Under the pieces are notes generated by a model. That model was not told the origin of the DNA and made no database searches. It was given only the letters and a program-made list of their open reading frames with translations. Below, piece after piece: positions 13,101 to 26,046 of a stretch of 64,000 bases of DNA. The stretch comes from Trichoplax sp. H2 (taxonomy: Eukaryota > Placozoa > Uniplacotomia > Trichoplacea): the NCBI GenBank assembly GCA_003344405.1, contig NOWV01000002.1, forward strand, positions 434,001-498,000, in the 5' to 3' direction. The position numbers and the translations under genes were made by a program. The number at the start of each line of letters is the position of its first letter. Within the stretch, counting starts at the first letter, position 1.

Positions 13101-15446
13101 TTATTAGGTGACCCGAAGGGAGCTATGTTAGATCATCGTAGTGTTGTAGCTAATTCCGCCGGACTTTACAGTCAAATGAAAGTTAGTGTTGCTACAGCTT
13201 CGGCAGTTATTGTATTGTGTAATATTAAACTTTGTTGTATTTGGCTTTTACCTTTACCTAGGATTCCGTACGTATCGAACCTAATGACACGCTTCTTTCA
13301 TACTTGCCTCTTGCTCATATGCTTGAAAGGGTTATTGAGGTATCCTGAAATCTTACGCATTTTCTGCTCTACTCCTCTATAAACACAATTACAATTACGA
13401 TATTAACTGACATTTTTTATAGACATTAATGTATTGTGAAGGTAGTCAAGTAGCATTCTATCGTGGCGATGTAAAACTCTTAATGGATGATTTAAAATGT
13501 GCAAGGTCTGTAACCTATTATTAAGTTCATTGCTATGGTTTATTCATACAGATAAATTAATCTTTTTAACTTGCCTAGGCCTACAGTTTTTCCTTGTGTA
13601 CCACGATTATTAAATCGTATATATGACAAGGTGAGCTGCGATTGCTCTACTACTACGTAGCTATTGCGTTTTCGTTAACAAATCTATGAATTTAGGTTTT
13701 GGCTGGTGTCGCAGAAAGCTGGTTAAAAAAGTCTATATTTGATATGGCCTTAAAGTATAAAGAAAGAGAAGTACAAAAGTAGGCATTTAGAGTAAAATCG
13801 TCTGTCTAGTGTTCTTACTGATTAAATTACGATTATGTTGAAACCAACTTTTACAAATTTTCCGGTAATTGTGACCGCACTTTACTCATTCTTACCTAGA
13901 GGTATTATTCGTCAAAATAGCATATGGGACACTCTGATATTTAAGAAGGTTCAGGTAACAATCTGAACAAATACATTTAGTAATCATTAATATGTGCACA
14001 GTAGCTTTCTTACATTACTTTTTGCATTTATAGAACCTCCTTGGTGGACGTGTACGTTTATTGGTTTCCGGTGCTGCTCCATTATCGCCGAAAGTCTTGC
14101 TATTTTTACGAGCAGTTCTAGGTGTTCCAGTAAGTTCGTACACAATTTAAGTTACCATATGAAAATAGTTCAGAACTTAATTGCTATACGTCGGTATGGT
14201 AGTACTGAATCTGTAATGTTAACCAATTGTAACTGGATTCCTGTCAGGTTTTAGAGGGATACGGACAAACAGAAGCAACAGCCGGTACAAATTTGAATGT
14301 TCTTGGAGATCCAACAGTTGGTATGCAATACTTTATAAAATTTTATCTTGTTATCTAAGCAAAGTAATTAATCATTTATAACTTGATTTTAAAAAATTAA
14401 TAGGCCATGTTGGACCGCCTTCGATGTCAGTGAAAATTAAGTTGATTGATGTACCGGAAATGGACTACTATATAAAAGATAACAAGGGCGAGGTAGGGCT
14501 ATCGAATTTTAGCTCAATATCATATACTCTGTACTAAAATTTTAATTTTAAATTTGGATATTCAGATTTGTTTTAAAGGTCCAATATGCTTTCGTGGGTA
14601 TTTCGGAAATGCGAAGAAGACAGCAGACACTATTGACAGTGATGGATGGATACATTCTGGAGATATTGGTGAATGGTTACCGGTTTGTATACGATTAATT
14701 TATTAATTTAAATTCCTGTGAAAGTATGTAATATATTATTTATCACTTCTAGAACGGTGCATTAAAAATAATTGATAGGATAAAGCACATCTTTAAATTA
14801 TCGCAAGTATGAATTATTTAGGAATCGCTAATACAAATATTAATAAATGAGACTATGTGTTACTAATACTTATTGTACACTTTTAGGGTGAATATGTAGC
14901 GCCAGAAAAGATTGAGAACGTCTACATTAGATGCCCTCTAGTTGCTCAAATCTTCGTATATGGTGATAGCTTGCAGGTAGAGTGAAAAGTCAAAATTCGT
15001 TCACATGCAGCATTACTCAGTTAAGGGTATTAAAATCTTGTGTTTATACTTTGTTTTAGTCTTATCTTGTAGGGATTATTATGCCAGATGAAGAATCTGC
15101 TTTTGCATGGGCATCGAAGCGTGGCCTTAAGAAGGATCTCCAAGAATTAAGTGTAAACGAGACATTCAAAGAGGCTGTTATGACAGATTTGAATCGTTTA
15201 GGAAAAGAAAATGGCTTAAAATCATTCGAACAGGCAAATAAAATACAGTTTAATCTTGGCCATACGTGCATTCAATAAAGTACTCATATTTTATATTCAA
15301 TACTCATCTAGATTAAGAAAATTTCAATTCAAACTGAATTGTTCTCTGTGGAAAATGGTCTTCTCACGCCTACTTTTAAGGCAAAACGACCACAAATTAA
15401 GAAAGTATATGAAGCTGAATTGATGAAAATGTATAAGTCAGCTTAA
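10135..15446 (+). CDS. Long-chain fatty acyl-CoA synthetase (ACSL), 22 exons
   Basis: The enzyme activates long-chain fatty acids to acyl-CoA with ATP at ER, mitochondrial outer or peroxisomal membranes. Coding exons: 10135-10275, 11639-11750, 11884-11948, 12142-12243, 12354-12453, 12570-12742, 12830-12862, 12965-13016, 13108-13181, 13262-13339, 13423-13505, 13579-13630, 13696-13778, 13900-13954, 14034-14129, 14248-14320, 14404-14492, 14566-14682, 14753-14806, 14887-14976, 15060-15233, 15312-15446. All phases agree and give 676 residues, close to human ACSL1 (698). An N-terminal membrane anchor (about 9-25) precedes VSNNGPCLG. The AMP-binding P-loop is YTSGTTGDPKG (254-264), followed by [10 protein letters not shown], then GYGQTEAT and [12 protein letters not shown] (513-524). 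The C-terminus reads [20 protein letters not shown]. The intron after exon 21 uses a GC donor (CAG|GCAAAT). AATAAA overlaps the stop codon. It belongs to the ACSL1/5/6 side of the family; the exact orthologue needs a tree. Confidence 0.95.
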
Positions 15447-16537
15447 ATAAATTCAACTACTAGTTCTCACATTTAACCTTATGTACTTGAAAACTATAAT
15501 CAACATTAATACATAAAATATAGTATTTCGTTTTTCCACGGCGTGAAAACATATTTTTCTAGTTGACATATTGCCGGATATATCTATACCATAATAATAA
15601 TTCTTCTCCGTAGTTCATTGTTTTCATTAGTTATATCTTAGAAAATATTGCCAATATTTATCGCTGATTTTTCTGGTCTTTTATTAACTTTGGAACTGAT
15701 TGAATTAAGAATCTTACTTTTATGTTGATTTCGGTCTATATTATGGCGTTTCCAACTCTACTGTTAATTTATAAGTGTACTAACTGAGATTGATCGTGAC
15801 CGCAGATTTCTGTTATCACTTAAATGTTTATCGTTAGTATTCTCCGAATTAATAGTATATTATGGTTATTATAATAATTTTATTGTTGTAATTATTTTTA
15901 AGGTAACTGGTATTTAGTTGATTTAAATATTTTGCATGTGCAAGTACCTCCTGCATGTGACATTTGACTTAAAACGCTTTTACCACTACCAGCTCATCGG
16001 CTATGACTGCATATCATGTCAGATATTCTATTTAGAATTTAATCGGTAATATATTGTGATCACTTTGACCTATATTGATTTTAATAAAAATAATTTATCA
16101 TCGCTGTATAATATTGTGGCAGTTCATATGTGTATCACAGGCGTGCGGCGTTGTAGTCCTTTAAACTAATAATGATAAAGATGTGGGACTTTTGATATAC
16201 TGAACGATACTACTAATTCGTATACTACAGAAAGATATTCATATTTCGATACGGCATTATGTATACATTTATCTTCTATCTATCAACCATTTCAATTTAG
16301 TTTAAAATTATATCAAGTTATTTACATTAGTTAGTTAGTGTATTAGTGTCATGGTATGTAAGTGTCAAACAATGCAAGCGAGACTTGTCAGTATAGGTAA
16401 TGTCGAATCTAGACTAGGCAAATTCTATAGTTAATCGTGCATACTTGCGTTCTATTATTATCTTATTTAGTTTTAATTCATAATTCGATATAGAATTCTA
16501 GAATACACTGCTCGTCTTGACTGGGCTAGCGTCTTTA

Positions 16538-17213
16538 AGAAGCTCTCGCACTTTTACAAGCTTTCTTTGAATCTTATCAATTACACCTATTTATGAACAT
16601 GTATTGAAAAGTAATAATTAATAAAGTAATTGAAGTAATTATACTTAATCTCGATTGCGTGAATATTGCACAGTACTGTAGTTACTACAACTTACTTCCA
16701 ATGTAATACGCAAGTTCTAAGATTTCAATGTGTGGGATGGGCTAGGATGGTGATAAACTATTCTTGTATTATTGTCAGGGCGCTCATACGTTATCCGTTG
16801 ACGTTATCTGTTTTAATCGCAAAATGTAAAATGAAAAGCATACTGTATACAAATGCTAGAGTAGTAGGGCAGGGATTATAACATGGTAGGCCTATGTCCT
16901 TCGTGTGCGGATTTCGATTGCTTTATTATTGCAAATAGTGATCCATTTACAACCTCATTAGACTGGAGTTTAAGAGTTACATTGAATTATTATAGGTTTC
17001 AACTAACTTTGGATAATACTGGCATGATGCTAAGAAAAGCCTGACATAGCCGTTATCTAACTGTCGTATACGCTGTATTTGTTATTCAGTGATCTCATTT
17101 CTTATCATTAGCCTATGAATATCCTTTTTGTAATAATTACTCATAATACTACAGTAATGATAACAATATAGTGAAATATATTGGAGTTACTTGTAAACGA
17201 TATAGCGATTGAA
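16538..17213 (+). repeat. Left copy of second gap-flanking duplication
   Basis: Starts at AGAAGCTCTCGCACTTTT and runs into the N gap ending ...AGCGATTGAA. The same bounds recur at 17234-17824. The left copy carries about 85 extra bases (between GAGTTA and TATCTAACTG) and a short extra CCGTTGACG-type segment, otherwise near-identical. Confidence 0.85.
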
Positions 17214-17233
17214 NNNNNNNNNNNNNNNNNNNN
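17214..17233. other. Assembly gap (20 N)
   Basis: Exactly 20 N between two overlapping sequence ends, same signature as the gap at 7771. Confidence 0.95.
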
Positions 17234-17824
17234 AGAAGCTCTCGCACTTTTACAAGCTTTCTTTGAATCTTATCAATTACACCTATTTATGAACATGTAT
17301 TGAAAAGTAATAATTAATAAAGTAATTGAAGTAATTATACTTAATCTCGATTGCGTGAATATTGCACAGTACTGTAGTTACTACAACTTACTTCCAATGT
17401 AATACGCAAGTTCTAAGATTTCAATGTGTGGGATGGGCTAGGATGGTGATAAACTATTCTTGTATTATTGTCAGGGCGCTCATACGTTATCTGTTTTAAT
17501 CGCAAAATGTAAAATGAAAAGCATACTGTATACAAATGCTAGAGTAGTAGGGCAGGGATTATAACATGGTAGGCCTATGTCCTTCGTGTGCAGATTTCGA
17601 CTGCTTTATTATTATTACATAATAGTGATCCATTTACAACCTCATTAGACTGGAGTTTAAGAGTTATCTAACTGCCGTATACGCTGTATTTGTTATTCAG
17701 TGATCTCATTTCTTATCATTAGCCTATAAATATCCTTTTTATAATAATTACTCATAATACTACAGTAATGATAACAATATAGTGAAATATATTGGAGTTA
17801 CTTGTAAACGATATAGCGATTGAA
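17234..17824 (+). repeat. Right copy of second gap-flanking duplication
   Basis: Begins at the first base after the gap with the same word that opens the left copy and continues past the left copy's end into unique sequence. Few substitutions and two indels separate the copies, as expected of two haplotypes. Confidence 0.85.
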
Positions 17825-18292
17825 GAATATTAAACACTATAATCAGATATTATAGCTACATCTCGCACGAAATTGTGTAAATATGGATAAAAGTTGACAG
17901 TTTAATGTTAGCATATCGTCATCATTGAATATAACACAATCATCAGAGTAAACTGTCAAGGCAATGATAACTGACTGGTATACACATCATTGTGATTTAC
18001 ACAAAGTACAGGACGATGTAACCACACCTTTCAGTTTACCATCGAATGAAAATTAAGTAGAATATAAAGCAGCATTTATGTCAATGTTACCCACTTTCAT
18101 TCATCTTAGCAATGCAAAAAATACTATATAAACTTTCTATCTTTAAGTATTTTAGGATTAACTTCTAATAATATCTACTACTAGAGCAATATGAAGTTTG
18201 ATTGCACAGTTGACATAAACACGATAAATGATTAAATGTGATACAGGATATAGCTTTACATCCGATTTCGAATATATGAATATCATTTTACT

Positions 18293-21200
18293 TTACGATT
18301 CCGAGGCAACTTTGGCACTTTCGGATGAAGTCAAGAATTGAGCAAGGTCGATGCTAGTAACTATTCCATATACAGATTGTCTTTCTGTAACTTCCTTAGA
18401 ATCTAAGTTTTGATTAAATAAGAAATTAGAACGAGTAATAAGGGATGACTCTTTATTAATTGTAGCCTATTGTATAAAAAATCTTGACCCGTATCCTTAC
18501 AATGTTTTTGATTGTGGACAATCAAAGCAAAGTGATCACGCTCGAGAATGCGGGAAAGTTCTCCTAACGTTCTCTTTAGGGTAATCTAGATTGAATAATA
18601 CATCTCTATTAACCTTAGTACGAAAACAGTCATAGCACCTGATGTCATTACTATAATAAATTAATTTTAACCATTTATACTCTATGCAAATTTTAATCTC
18701 GTGCTTCTACGTAAATTACCGTATTAAATCTTTTGTATGCCATAACGGAAATTGGATCAGTATTATTAGCTCTTCCTGCCAGTAACCAGGCTACAATACT
18801 GCCAAGTGTTACAACGCCAACAGGGACACTATTACAATATGAAAATGAACAAATAAGTCGTTGAAGTACGGTGGCGTATAGATTAGATGTTTTCGAGCGA
18901 AGTAGACTGGTAACTAAAAGACAAGTTAACATGTTCTTTGTGTTATAATCATTTGATAATTACCCTGATTCATCAACGATAGGCAATTGGTTGAATAATT
19001 CTCTATTATTAAAATTTAAAGGCATTTTATAAGATTTTTTATTACAATGTAGATATTTGTGCGTATAAACTTGATACCAAGGTTGTATTGTAAAACAATT
19101 GAGAGATTCTATTTGATTTTTACCTTTTCATGATTTCAACAACCTCACCAATGGTTACAGTAGGTGTAATAACTAAAGGGGTAGAGATATCGAGTCTGCT
19201 GACTGGTAAATTCCACCACCTAGTTTTACATATATCATACGTAAAATTTAGCATTAGCGAAACCGGCGTTTAAAGAGTTATCCATAAAGACTATAAAGAG
19301 AAAAATGAGGCTTTCCATCTAACTCACCAATGTTTTAAACCAACAGCGACAGCCGGGTCTTCCATAAATCCGTTCTCTATCATCCAATCATCGTTAACGA
19401 ATTTGGTCCTATGTTATAGTATAAAAGAGGATATCACAGCTTAACTGCAGGGATTCTACCAACGCAATCTTAATCATTTATCCTAATTTATGAAAAATCA
19501 CTGAAACATAAACGAACATGTAATTACGAATGGAGTCCGGGAGGATGACTACGCAAGTTTGATTTTCATTTAAGTCTTTGGCAGTCTGCAACGCTATCGA
19601 GAGAGCACTACCACTGGAACCGCCTAAGCATAGCCACATAAAGAGGTAAGAATACGCGTATACAGTAATTACTGAAAGACTTTAGAGATGAAATGTTATC
19701 TAGGGAGGGCATTGTAATCGTACCACACAGTAAACCCTCCTCTCGAATGAGATATCTTGCATATTCGAATGAATCTTTGTCATTACACTTGTACCACTGA
19801 TCCACAACATTTCGGTCTATAACTGTTGGAATGAAGTCGTATCCAATGCCTTCCACCTTGTGAATAATTATAAAATTATCAATTAGTCACATACTGAAAC
19901 GCTTATTTTATATTTACTACTAATAATTAAAATGTACATGATATCCTGAGGAATCAACGTTCAATTCTTTCGGTTGAGCAAGGATCGATCCTAATGGATC
20001 CACTCCGATAATCTTTTTTGTAAAAATGTGATAAGACATACAGCATTTTAAATTATGACGATTTATCCCGCCGTCAAGATATATCAAAGGTTACATTATA
20101 CATATTCTTTAAAAGTTTCAAGTAATACCTTGACGTTTTTAATCTTTTCTTTTAATTTCCGACCGATACCGCTAACAGTTCCACCAGTTCCGGCCCCAGC
20201 AACCAAAACATCAATTTTACCTATTAAGATGTAAATCATGAGTGAAATTAAAACAAATAGGGCAGCTAGAATACATAATTGTGTGATTGCATAATATCAT
20301 AAATCATTAAAAATTATTAATTTTTTGCACTTACTATCGCATTGATACAATAGTTCTTCGGCAGTAGTATCGTAGTGTGCCAATGGATTGCCGGCATTGA
20401 CGTACTATGCAATAAAACGTGATAATTTTGAATAGTGTCAATAATATTAGCGTTCGTTGTTAAAAAGATTATCTAGTTATCAAACGTATTTTACGGTGAA
20501 GCTGCGGACTAACACTATAAATCTGCCAACCTGATTTAAAATTATAGCATTTTTAGTTTCTTTCTGTAATCTTTCAGCGACCGCAATATGCGATTCTAAA
20601 TTGAGATTAATATATATATAATAATGTATTAGGATAGTTGATGGGCCGAATAGAAAACTTTTTTCTCAAAATTTACAACATCGACATTATACTCGGTATA
20701 AGGAATTCATTTTTAAGGTGAAAAGTCGCTGATACTTTAACTTATGAGAAATGTATCATCTTGAAAACTACTGTACTCAATTATTATGATGGTATGCTTT
20801 TTAATTAATACTAAACCTGGCGAATCGAAGCTAGCATTAGTTGGAGTTCGGACGATTTCAGCTCCTAAAGCCCTTAGCGTCAAAACCTAGTAGTATAACA
20901 GATCAACTATTTATAACATGATTGATTACGGATTGCATCTGTAAACAATACGAATAGGAAATTTCTTTTCCATGACGCATACATTGATTATAATTAACCT
21001 TTTCTGCGCTCATTTTTTCTGGCATAACAATAATACATCGGTAGCCTTTAACCGCCGCAACGAGGGCTAAACCAATGCCTTAAAATCATTTAGGAAATTA
21101 TATGATATTTTAATTGTGTTACCCCTACTACTGTATACTGTAATAACGCCATTATTGGCTGAAATAAACTTAATACAACTAGTGTGAAATGAATTAATAA

Positions 21201-21672
21201 ACCATGTGATGTTACCAGTATTTCCCGAAGTTGGCTCGATCAATGTATACCCTGGTTTAATTTTTCCTTCTCTTTCTGCTTCTTCTACCATACGCAAAGC
21301 AATGCGATCCTTGACAGAACCGCCAGCATTCATAAATTCGCACTTTGCCACTAGAAAACAAAGAGGCATACATGCATCAAGACTTTATATATAAAATATA
21401 CATTAACATGAGCGTCATGCAAACGAGTTGTATCCGATAGTTGCTACCAGAGGTGAACTACTCGATTTACCTACAGTAGTTTAAGGCGCAGTATTTTAAT
21501 CAGGTCAAAAGAGTAGGTAATATGCAACGATAGCGTTAACATTCTATAAAATATTGTATACTTACATAGTCTACATTTTAAGCCAAATTTCTTTTCAATT
21601 TTATTTAATCGAACAACAGGTGTAAAGCCTATGTTATCCAATGCTGTTTGTCTGACTTTGTCATTGATTTTC
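18293..21672 (-). CDS. CBS: Cystathionine beta-synthase, 5' end unresolved
   Basis: This PLP enzyme of transsulfuration condenses homocysteine with serine to cystathionine. Exons in transcription order: 21566-21672, 21216-21350, 20999-21078, 20817-20886, 20531-20595, 20335-20404, 20129-20220, 19938-20012, 19724-19856, 19518-19623, 19328-19408, 19124-19219, 18964-19002, 18720-18828, 18501-18585, 18293-18402. All phases fit and give 483 residues. Visible are NAGGSVKDR (PLP lysine), [50 protein letters not shown] (phosphate loop), [12 protein letters not shown] and [13 protein letters not shown]-terminal Bateman pair follows ([18 protein letters not shown], then PVGVVTLGS and [10 protein letters not shown]), where AdoMet acts in vertebrates. 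The first exon must end in two bases of a split codon. I did not find a convincing start, so the heme-binding N-terminus of vertebrate CBS cannot be judged. The gene converges on ACSL. Confidence 0.93.
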
Positions 21673-22138
21673 CTATAAAGTAAAATAGCAAACGCCGATG
21701 AGCAAAATTTTCATTTAATCCTGTGCTCAGTATCGTCTAGTATAATCGCTAAACTGGATTCCATACAGTAGTTAGATTGAGATGCTATAAGAGCACAAGA
21801 TACACGTTGATTGAGAAATTTTTGAATCATAGGCTCCTACTATCGCTCCACTATTATCGAAGATGGTAGGATTACGATGGATATGCAGCTGCATTTACTG
21901 TATGTGATCAACTTGACTATAGACTGTGAGTATTGATGTTCTTGTTATGCAGTCCATGGTCAATTGTGGCAGATCGATCAGAGTTTACGAGTAGTTGTAT
22001 GAATAAAATCTTAACACGTAATGTGAGATAGTAACAATATCGGATGTATTTTACCTAATTTGGTTGATTGACCATTTCTTACTAAGCGAAGAAATTGCTT
22101 TAAGAGTAGAGAATAACAAGAGTTGTAGGTCTTAAGGG

Positions 22139-22468
22139 GACAGCACTCATGCCTTACTAAGTACAGTACTGTAGAGTAACGACCACAAAAGTTTCGAAAA
22201 GGAGTAGCAGTAACAAATGTAAAAGTGTTTGAACGTTAAGCAAATGCTTCTTCTTCAGGTATTTTCCAACATGTTGAAAGGAGTTTATTTTCCTGCTCCA
22301 TCGGACAGCACTCATGCCTTACTAAGTACAGTACTGTAGAGTAACGACCACAAAAGTTTAGAAAAAGAGTAGCAGTAACAAATGCAAAAGTATTTGAACG
22401 TTAAGCAAATGCTTCTTCTTCAGGTATTTTCCAACATGTTGAAAGGAGTTTATTTTCCAGCTCCATCG
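22139..22468 (+). repeat. 165-bp tandem duplication
   Basis: Two adjacent copies, 22139-22303 and 22304-22468, both beginning GACAGCACTCATGCC and ending GCTCCATCG. I count about six substitutions and no indel. Each copy contains one GTACAGTACTGTA word. The 165-bp unit is a multiple of three, so an open minus-strand frame ending ...CWKIPEEEAFA stop is present in both copies, but I do not recognise it. Confidence 0.85.
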
Positions 22469-23500
22469 TCAAGTCGTTGATGTATCTATTGGTGTGCGTT
22501 CTTGTGCTCAAGTTAGCGTAGGCCCCGGGCGGAATGATTGGTGCTAATGTTCTTCTCTGCTGTGTAGTACCTTGCTCCCAGTACTGTATAGCAATAGGTT
22601 CGGTGGACTGTTGTTGTAGCAAAAGCATTGCTACTGTCTAGTCCAACTCAGCAATTGGTTAATGTACGCTTTTAATGTATTGAAACTATCAGTGGTAACA
22701 AGGTCAATATGTTCAACTACTAAGAGAAGAGAAAAGAAAAGAAAGTAGACTAAGAGTTGAAATTGAACTTTTGTAGGAGAAATAAGACAGTAAGATACTG
22801 CAGTCAAAGGGTGAGTGAGTATGGTATGCAAGATGGCAAAGCAATCCAGTAACAGACTGTTTGTTTAACCTGTACACAGTATGCGGTCTTGGCAAGCTGT
22901 GCTTGGATTTGATAGATATATTTGTACTAAAATAAGTTAGTGAACATCGTCCATGATGATCATCTTTCTCTTTTCTACTATTCAAGAAAGTAAGAGAAGA
23001 TGCTTCAATGTAGGTTTCAGTTCACGGTAGCGAGCACCAACAAGATTGAAGATCGAAAGGGGGGAAAAAAATGAGAAAATTTTCGATTGTCTTTCGTCTC
23101 ACTTGATGATGAGGCTGTATAATTTGAAACGACTTGTTCAGTATGACATAGTCAAGTGGATTGGCCATAGTTTTACGCCATGTTGAATAATGTACTCGTC
23201 ATCAAGACTAGAAATAGAGCATGATTGATGTCAAGGCGAGTATCCAACCTTACCGAACTTGATGATGATGCGGCGAATTGGCAGTCGTGTCTAACGCCCA
23301 AGTACATTTAGAAGGTCGATCAGGCCTATCTCGTAATCCACTTTGACTTTCAGAAGTAGCATCCGACATAATTTTCAATTTTTTCTCACAAGATTGGCAC
23401 AGTTGTCAAATATCCACAAGGGAATGGAAGTCAAAATCGCTTTCAATTGCTTGAACTTTCTGGACTTGAAATTGGATCGACGGCAATGGACTCCAATCGG

Positions 23501-23906
23501 ACTGAGTGACACACTAGTAGCGTGTCAACTGTAGTAGTGGGAATGACGTTCGTATGGAGAGTGAAGCGAGTAACGTAGACGACACTGTCGAGTCGACTGC
23601 AACAACAGACTGAGTGACACACTAGTGGCGGTGTCAACTGTAGTAGTAGGAATGACGCTCGTATGGAGAGTGAAGCGAGTAACGTAGACGACACTGTCGA
23701 GTCGAGTGCAACAACAGACTGAGTGACACACTAGTGGCGTGTCAACTGTTGTAGTGGGAATGACGCTCGTATGGAGAGTGAAGCGAGTAACGTAGAGTCG
23801 ACTGCAACAAAAGACGAGTGACACAGTAGTGGCGTGTCAGCAGTAGTAGTGGGATGACGCCAGTAACGTACACGACACGACACTGTCGAGTCGACTGCAA
23901 CAAAAG
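23501..23906 (+). repeat. Four-unit minisatellite, about 96-109 bp per unit
   Basis: Units start at 23501, 23609, 23718 and 23814 with ACTGAGTGACACACTAGT or a variant. Shared core words are GAATGACG.TCGTATGGAG and AGTGAAGCGAGTAACGTAGA. The third and fourth units carry deletions. GC content is visibly higher than in the surroundings. Overlapping open frames on the minus strand are translations of this array. Confidence 0.85.
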
Positions 23907-26046
23907 ACGATTGATTGGTCAAGGGCTGCGTGACGATATCAAGGTGGCCTGTCATGTGGTCAATACGCTCCTGGAGAGAGTATCACATCGCATTCAATAC
24001 ATTACAGTCAGTACGCGCACCTACACCTTTTCCATGCCTCGTGCCACATCAAAACACCTGCTCGATTGTGGTGCTTTTCTGGACCATGACGGACACGGAT
24101 CGGTACTAGTAGGTACCGTAATGGAAAGGCGTGCCCAAATGTAATAGCCAGTCAAAAACGGCGAGAGGGACATGTCCCCCCTTCCCTTTTTCAAAGCGCT
24201 ATTAATTGCACTGTTAAGACATACGTACGCCCCCCCCCAAAAAGGCAAAAAGAAAAAGTTCTTTCTTGGACTAGAAAGACCCTCAGGCAAATGATTTCAC
24301 TATTTTCACTGCAGTCACTAAAGCAGAACAAGATGGAGGGACGATTGGATTGTTTTCTAATCGCTTTATTGTAGAGTCGTTTCTTTTTTGGGGGGTACCT
24401 TGATGATTGCTTTGAACAATCGGACATGGGTAGAAATTACATACTGTATGTTTTCCCTATGAAAAACTTGGTGATATCCAAGAATGTCCATTCTGCCACA
24501 TCTGGTAATGGTAGTAAATGGCCACATCCACTGTAGGAGAGTAGATCATACTATCCTTGAAACTACAATTGTGGGTTAAGCGTATTGAAATGAAGGATTA
24601 ATGTTGTTGGAGATGTGCTAGATACCTGCCGATACTATCGTGGTAGCCATTGGGCGAGGGGAGCCTTATTTCGGTCAAGATAGTGTACTGTATGACAGCT
24701 TTTCTGACTAGCGATCTATCTTGATTTACAGCTATTGTAGTCAGCGACTTTATTAAAGATACTGTACACAGCATGGATTAGGAAATAGACAGCTGTGCTA
24801 ATTAAATGCCAGTCTTGCCATGTGTCAAAGTCTTGTGGTTACTGGATGGATATTTCCAATTTGTGCCTAATGTTAGGGTTTGATTGCATTACACAATAAG
24901 AAAATAAATTTCCTTCAATGAAAAAACAATCTCGTCTACGGATTCTTCCACACTCCATTCACAATGACATGTGTGCAGAACAGCTTGATCGCATCAATAC
25001 ATTCAAGAAATGCTTGATGTTAAAGCCAATTTCTACTCAATACTGAATTGATTACAGTATACAAGTGATATAGATCTTATGGTCAATGTCCAATCAATGG
25101 GGTAGTGTGGATTACAACGGAACATTAGTTCCATCACTGCATGGTAGCGCAACAAACATTTTCAATCAGTGCGACGCCATTCAAGCCAATGATAATCAAT
25201 GAATCAATACCTCACAAAACCATGATCAGTGTTTGATATCACGCACATCTACCTAAATCCGCTACTGTTATCCATAATTACTACCTTTCAATAAGTTACA
25301 TACAGATATAACCAGTCGATGTATTGCACCCAAAATCCATTTGTGGCTCAACAACCGTCCAATGCCAACAGTAGTTAACCAAGAGTAAAAGTGTGCATCA
25401 ATAATAACTCATGATTTTGGTTATACTGCCGCCACAATTGTACTTAACAGCTAAAAGAGATAACCAATTTGCTTCCACAGACTACTACAATAATTGGCAT
25501 TTTATTGTATGCATGAATCATCTTTATCTCAATATTTATAACAATCGTAATACTTATTCATATATCATCTCCATAGACAATCACCGAAAATTAAAAGTAC
25601 AACGACTAGTAATTCATTAGCCATTCGATATTTACTAACGTCTCATTTTGTGACTAAACTGTTCCAAAGGGAGTAAAATCAAATAGGCTAGTTTCCTCCT
25701 ACTTCCATACAATTGGAATGCAGCTAGGAACCTTAATTATTCTAAACCGATCCAGGGCTACATTGATACTTTCGATATGGTAAATACTTGCAGAATAGAC
25801 TTTGTATTTTATATTGGCTTAATCTTTCCTATGTAGGTACTGTGCGCAGTAGCCGACACTCAACTGCCAATATACTATAATTATATCGCAAATCAATTCG
25901 TTCAAAAGTCATGCTATTAAACCGATAATAGTCATCTTATTGCCATTATAACCTCGTACAGTGTATGGTTTAAATTATAGTACAATATCAACAAAATATG
26001 GTGGCATACCTAAACGCTACATGTTATCGCTAATAACAGTCTAGAA

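Larger units (their letters stand above)
15447..18292. other. Spacer between convergent ACSL and CBS genes
   Basis: Contains the 3' ends of both genes, a 20-N gap and duplicated contig ends. No further gene is recognised; the open frame at 16666-16881 has no known motif and its duplicate after the gap is not maintained as an open frame of similar length. Confidence 0.5.
21673..26046. other. Spacer between CBS and DHX33 genes
   Basis: Should contain the missing CBS first exon and promoter (upstream of 21672) and the DHX33 3' end. It also holds a 165-bp tandem duplication (22139-22468), a four-unit minisatellite (23501-23906) and homopolymer-rich DNA near 24228-24390. The many overlapping open frames at 22401-24427 follow these repeats and show no protein family I know. 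Confidence 0.5.

Noticed and set aside
15081-15278. Separate small gene within ACSL
   Set aside because: It is ACSL exon 21 read through its GC-donor intron to a chance stop.
18467-18500. 34-bp intron between the last two CBS exons
   Set aside because: Acceptor CAATAG at 18467 would give an out-of-phase, too short intron; the acceptor at 18403 keeps the frame and restores [10 protein letters not shown].
22401-24427. Cluster of 60-99-residue open frames
   Set aside because: They follow the tandem duplication and minisatellite. Thr/Val/Ser-rich strings repeat with the unit length.
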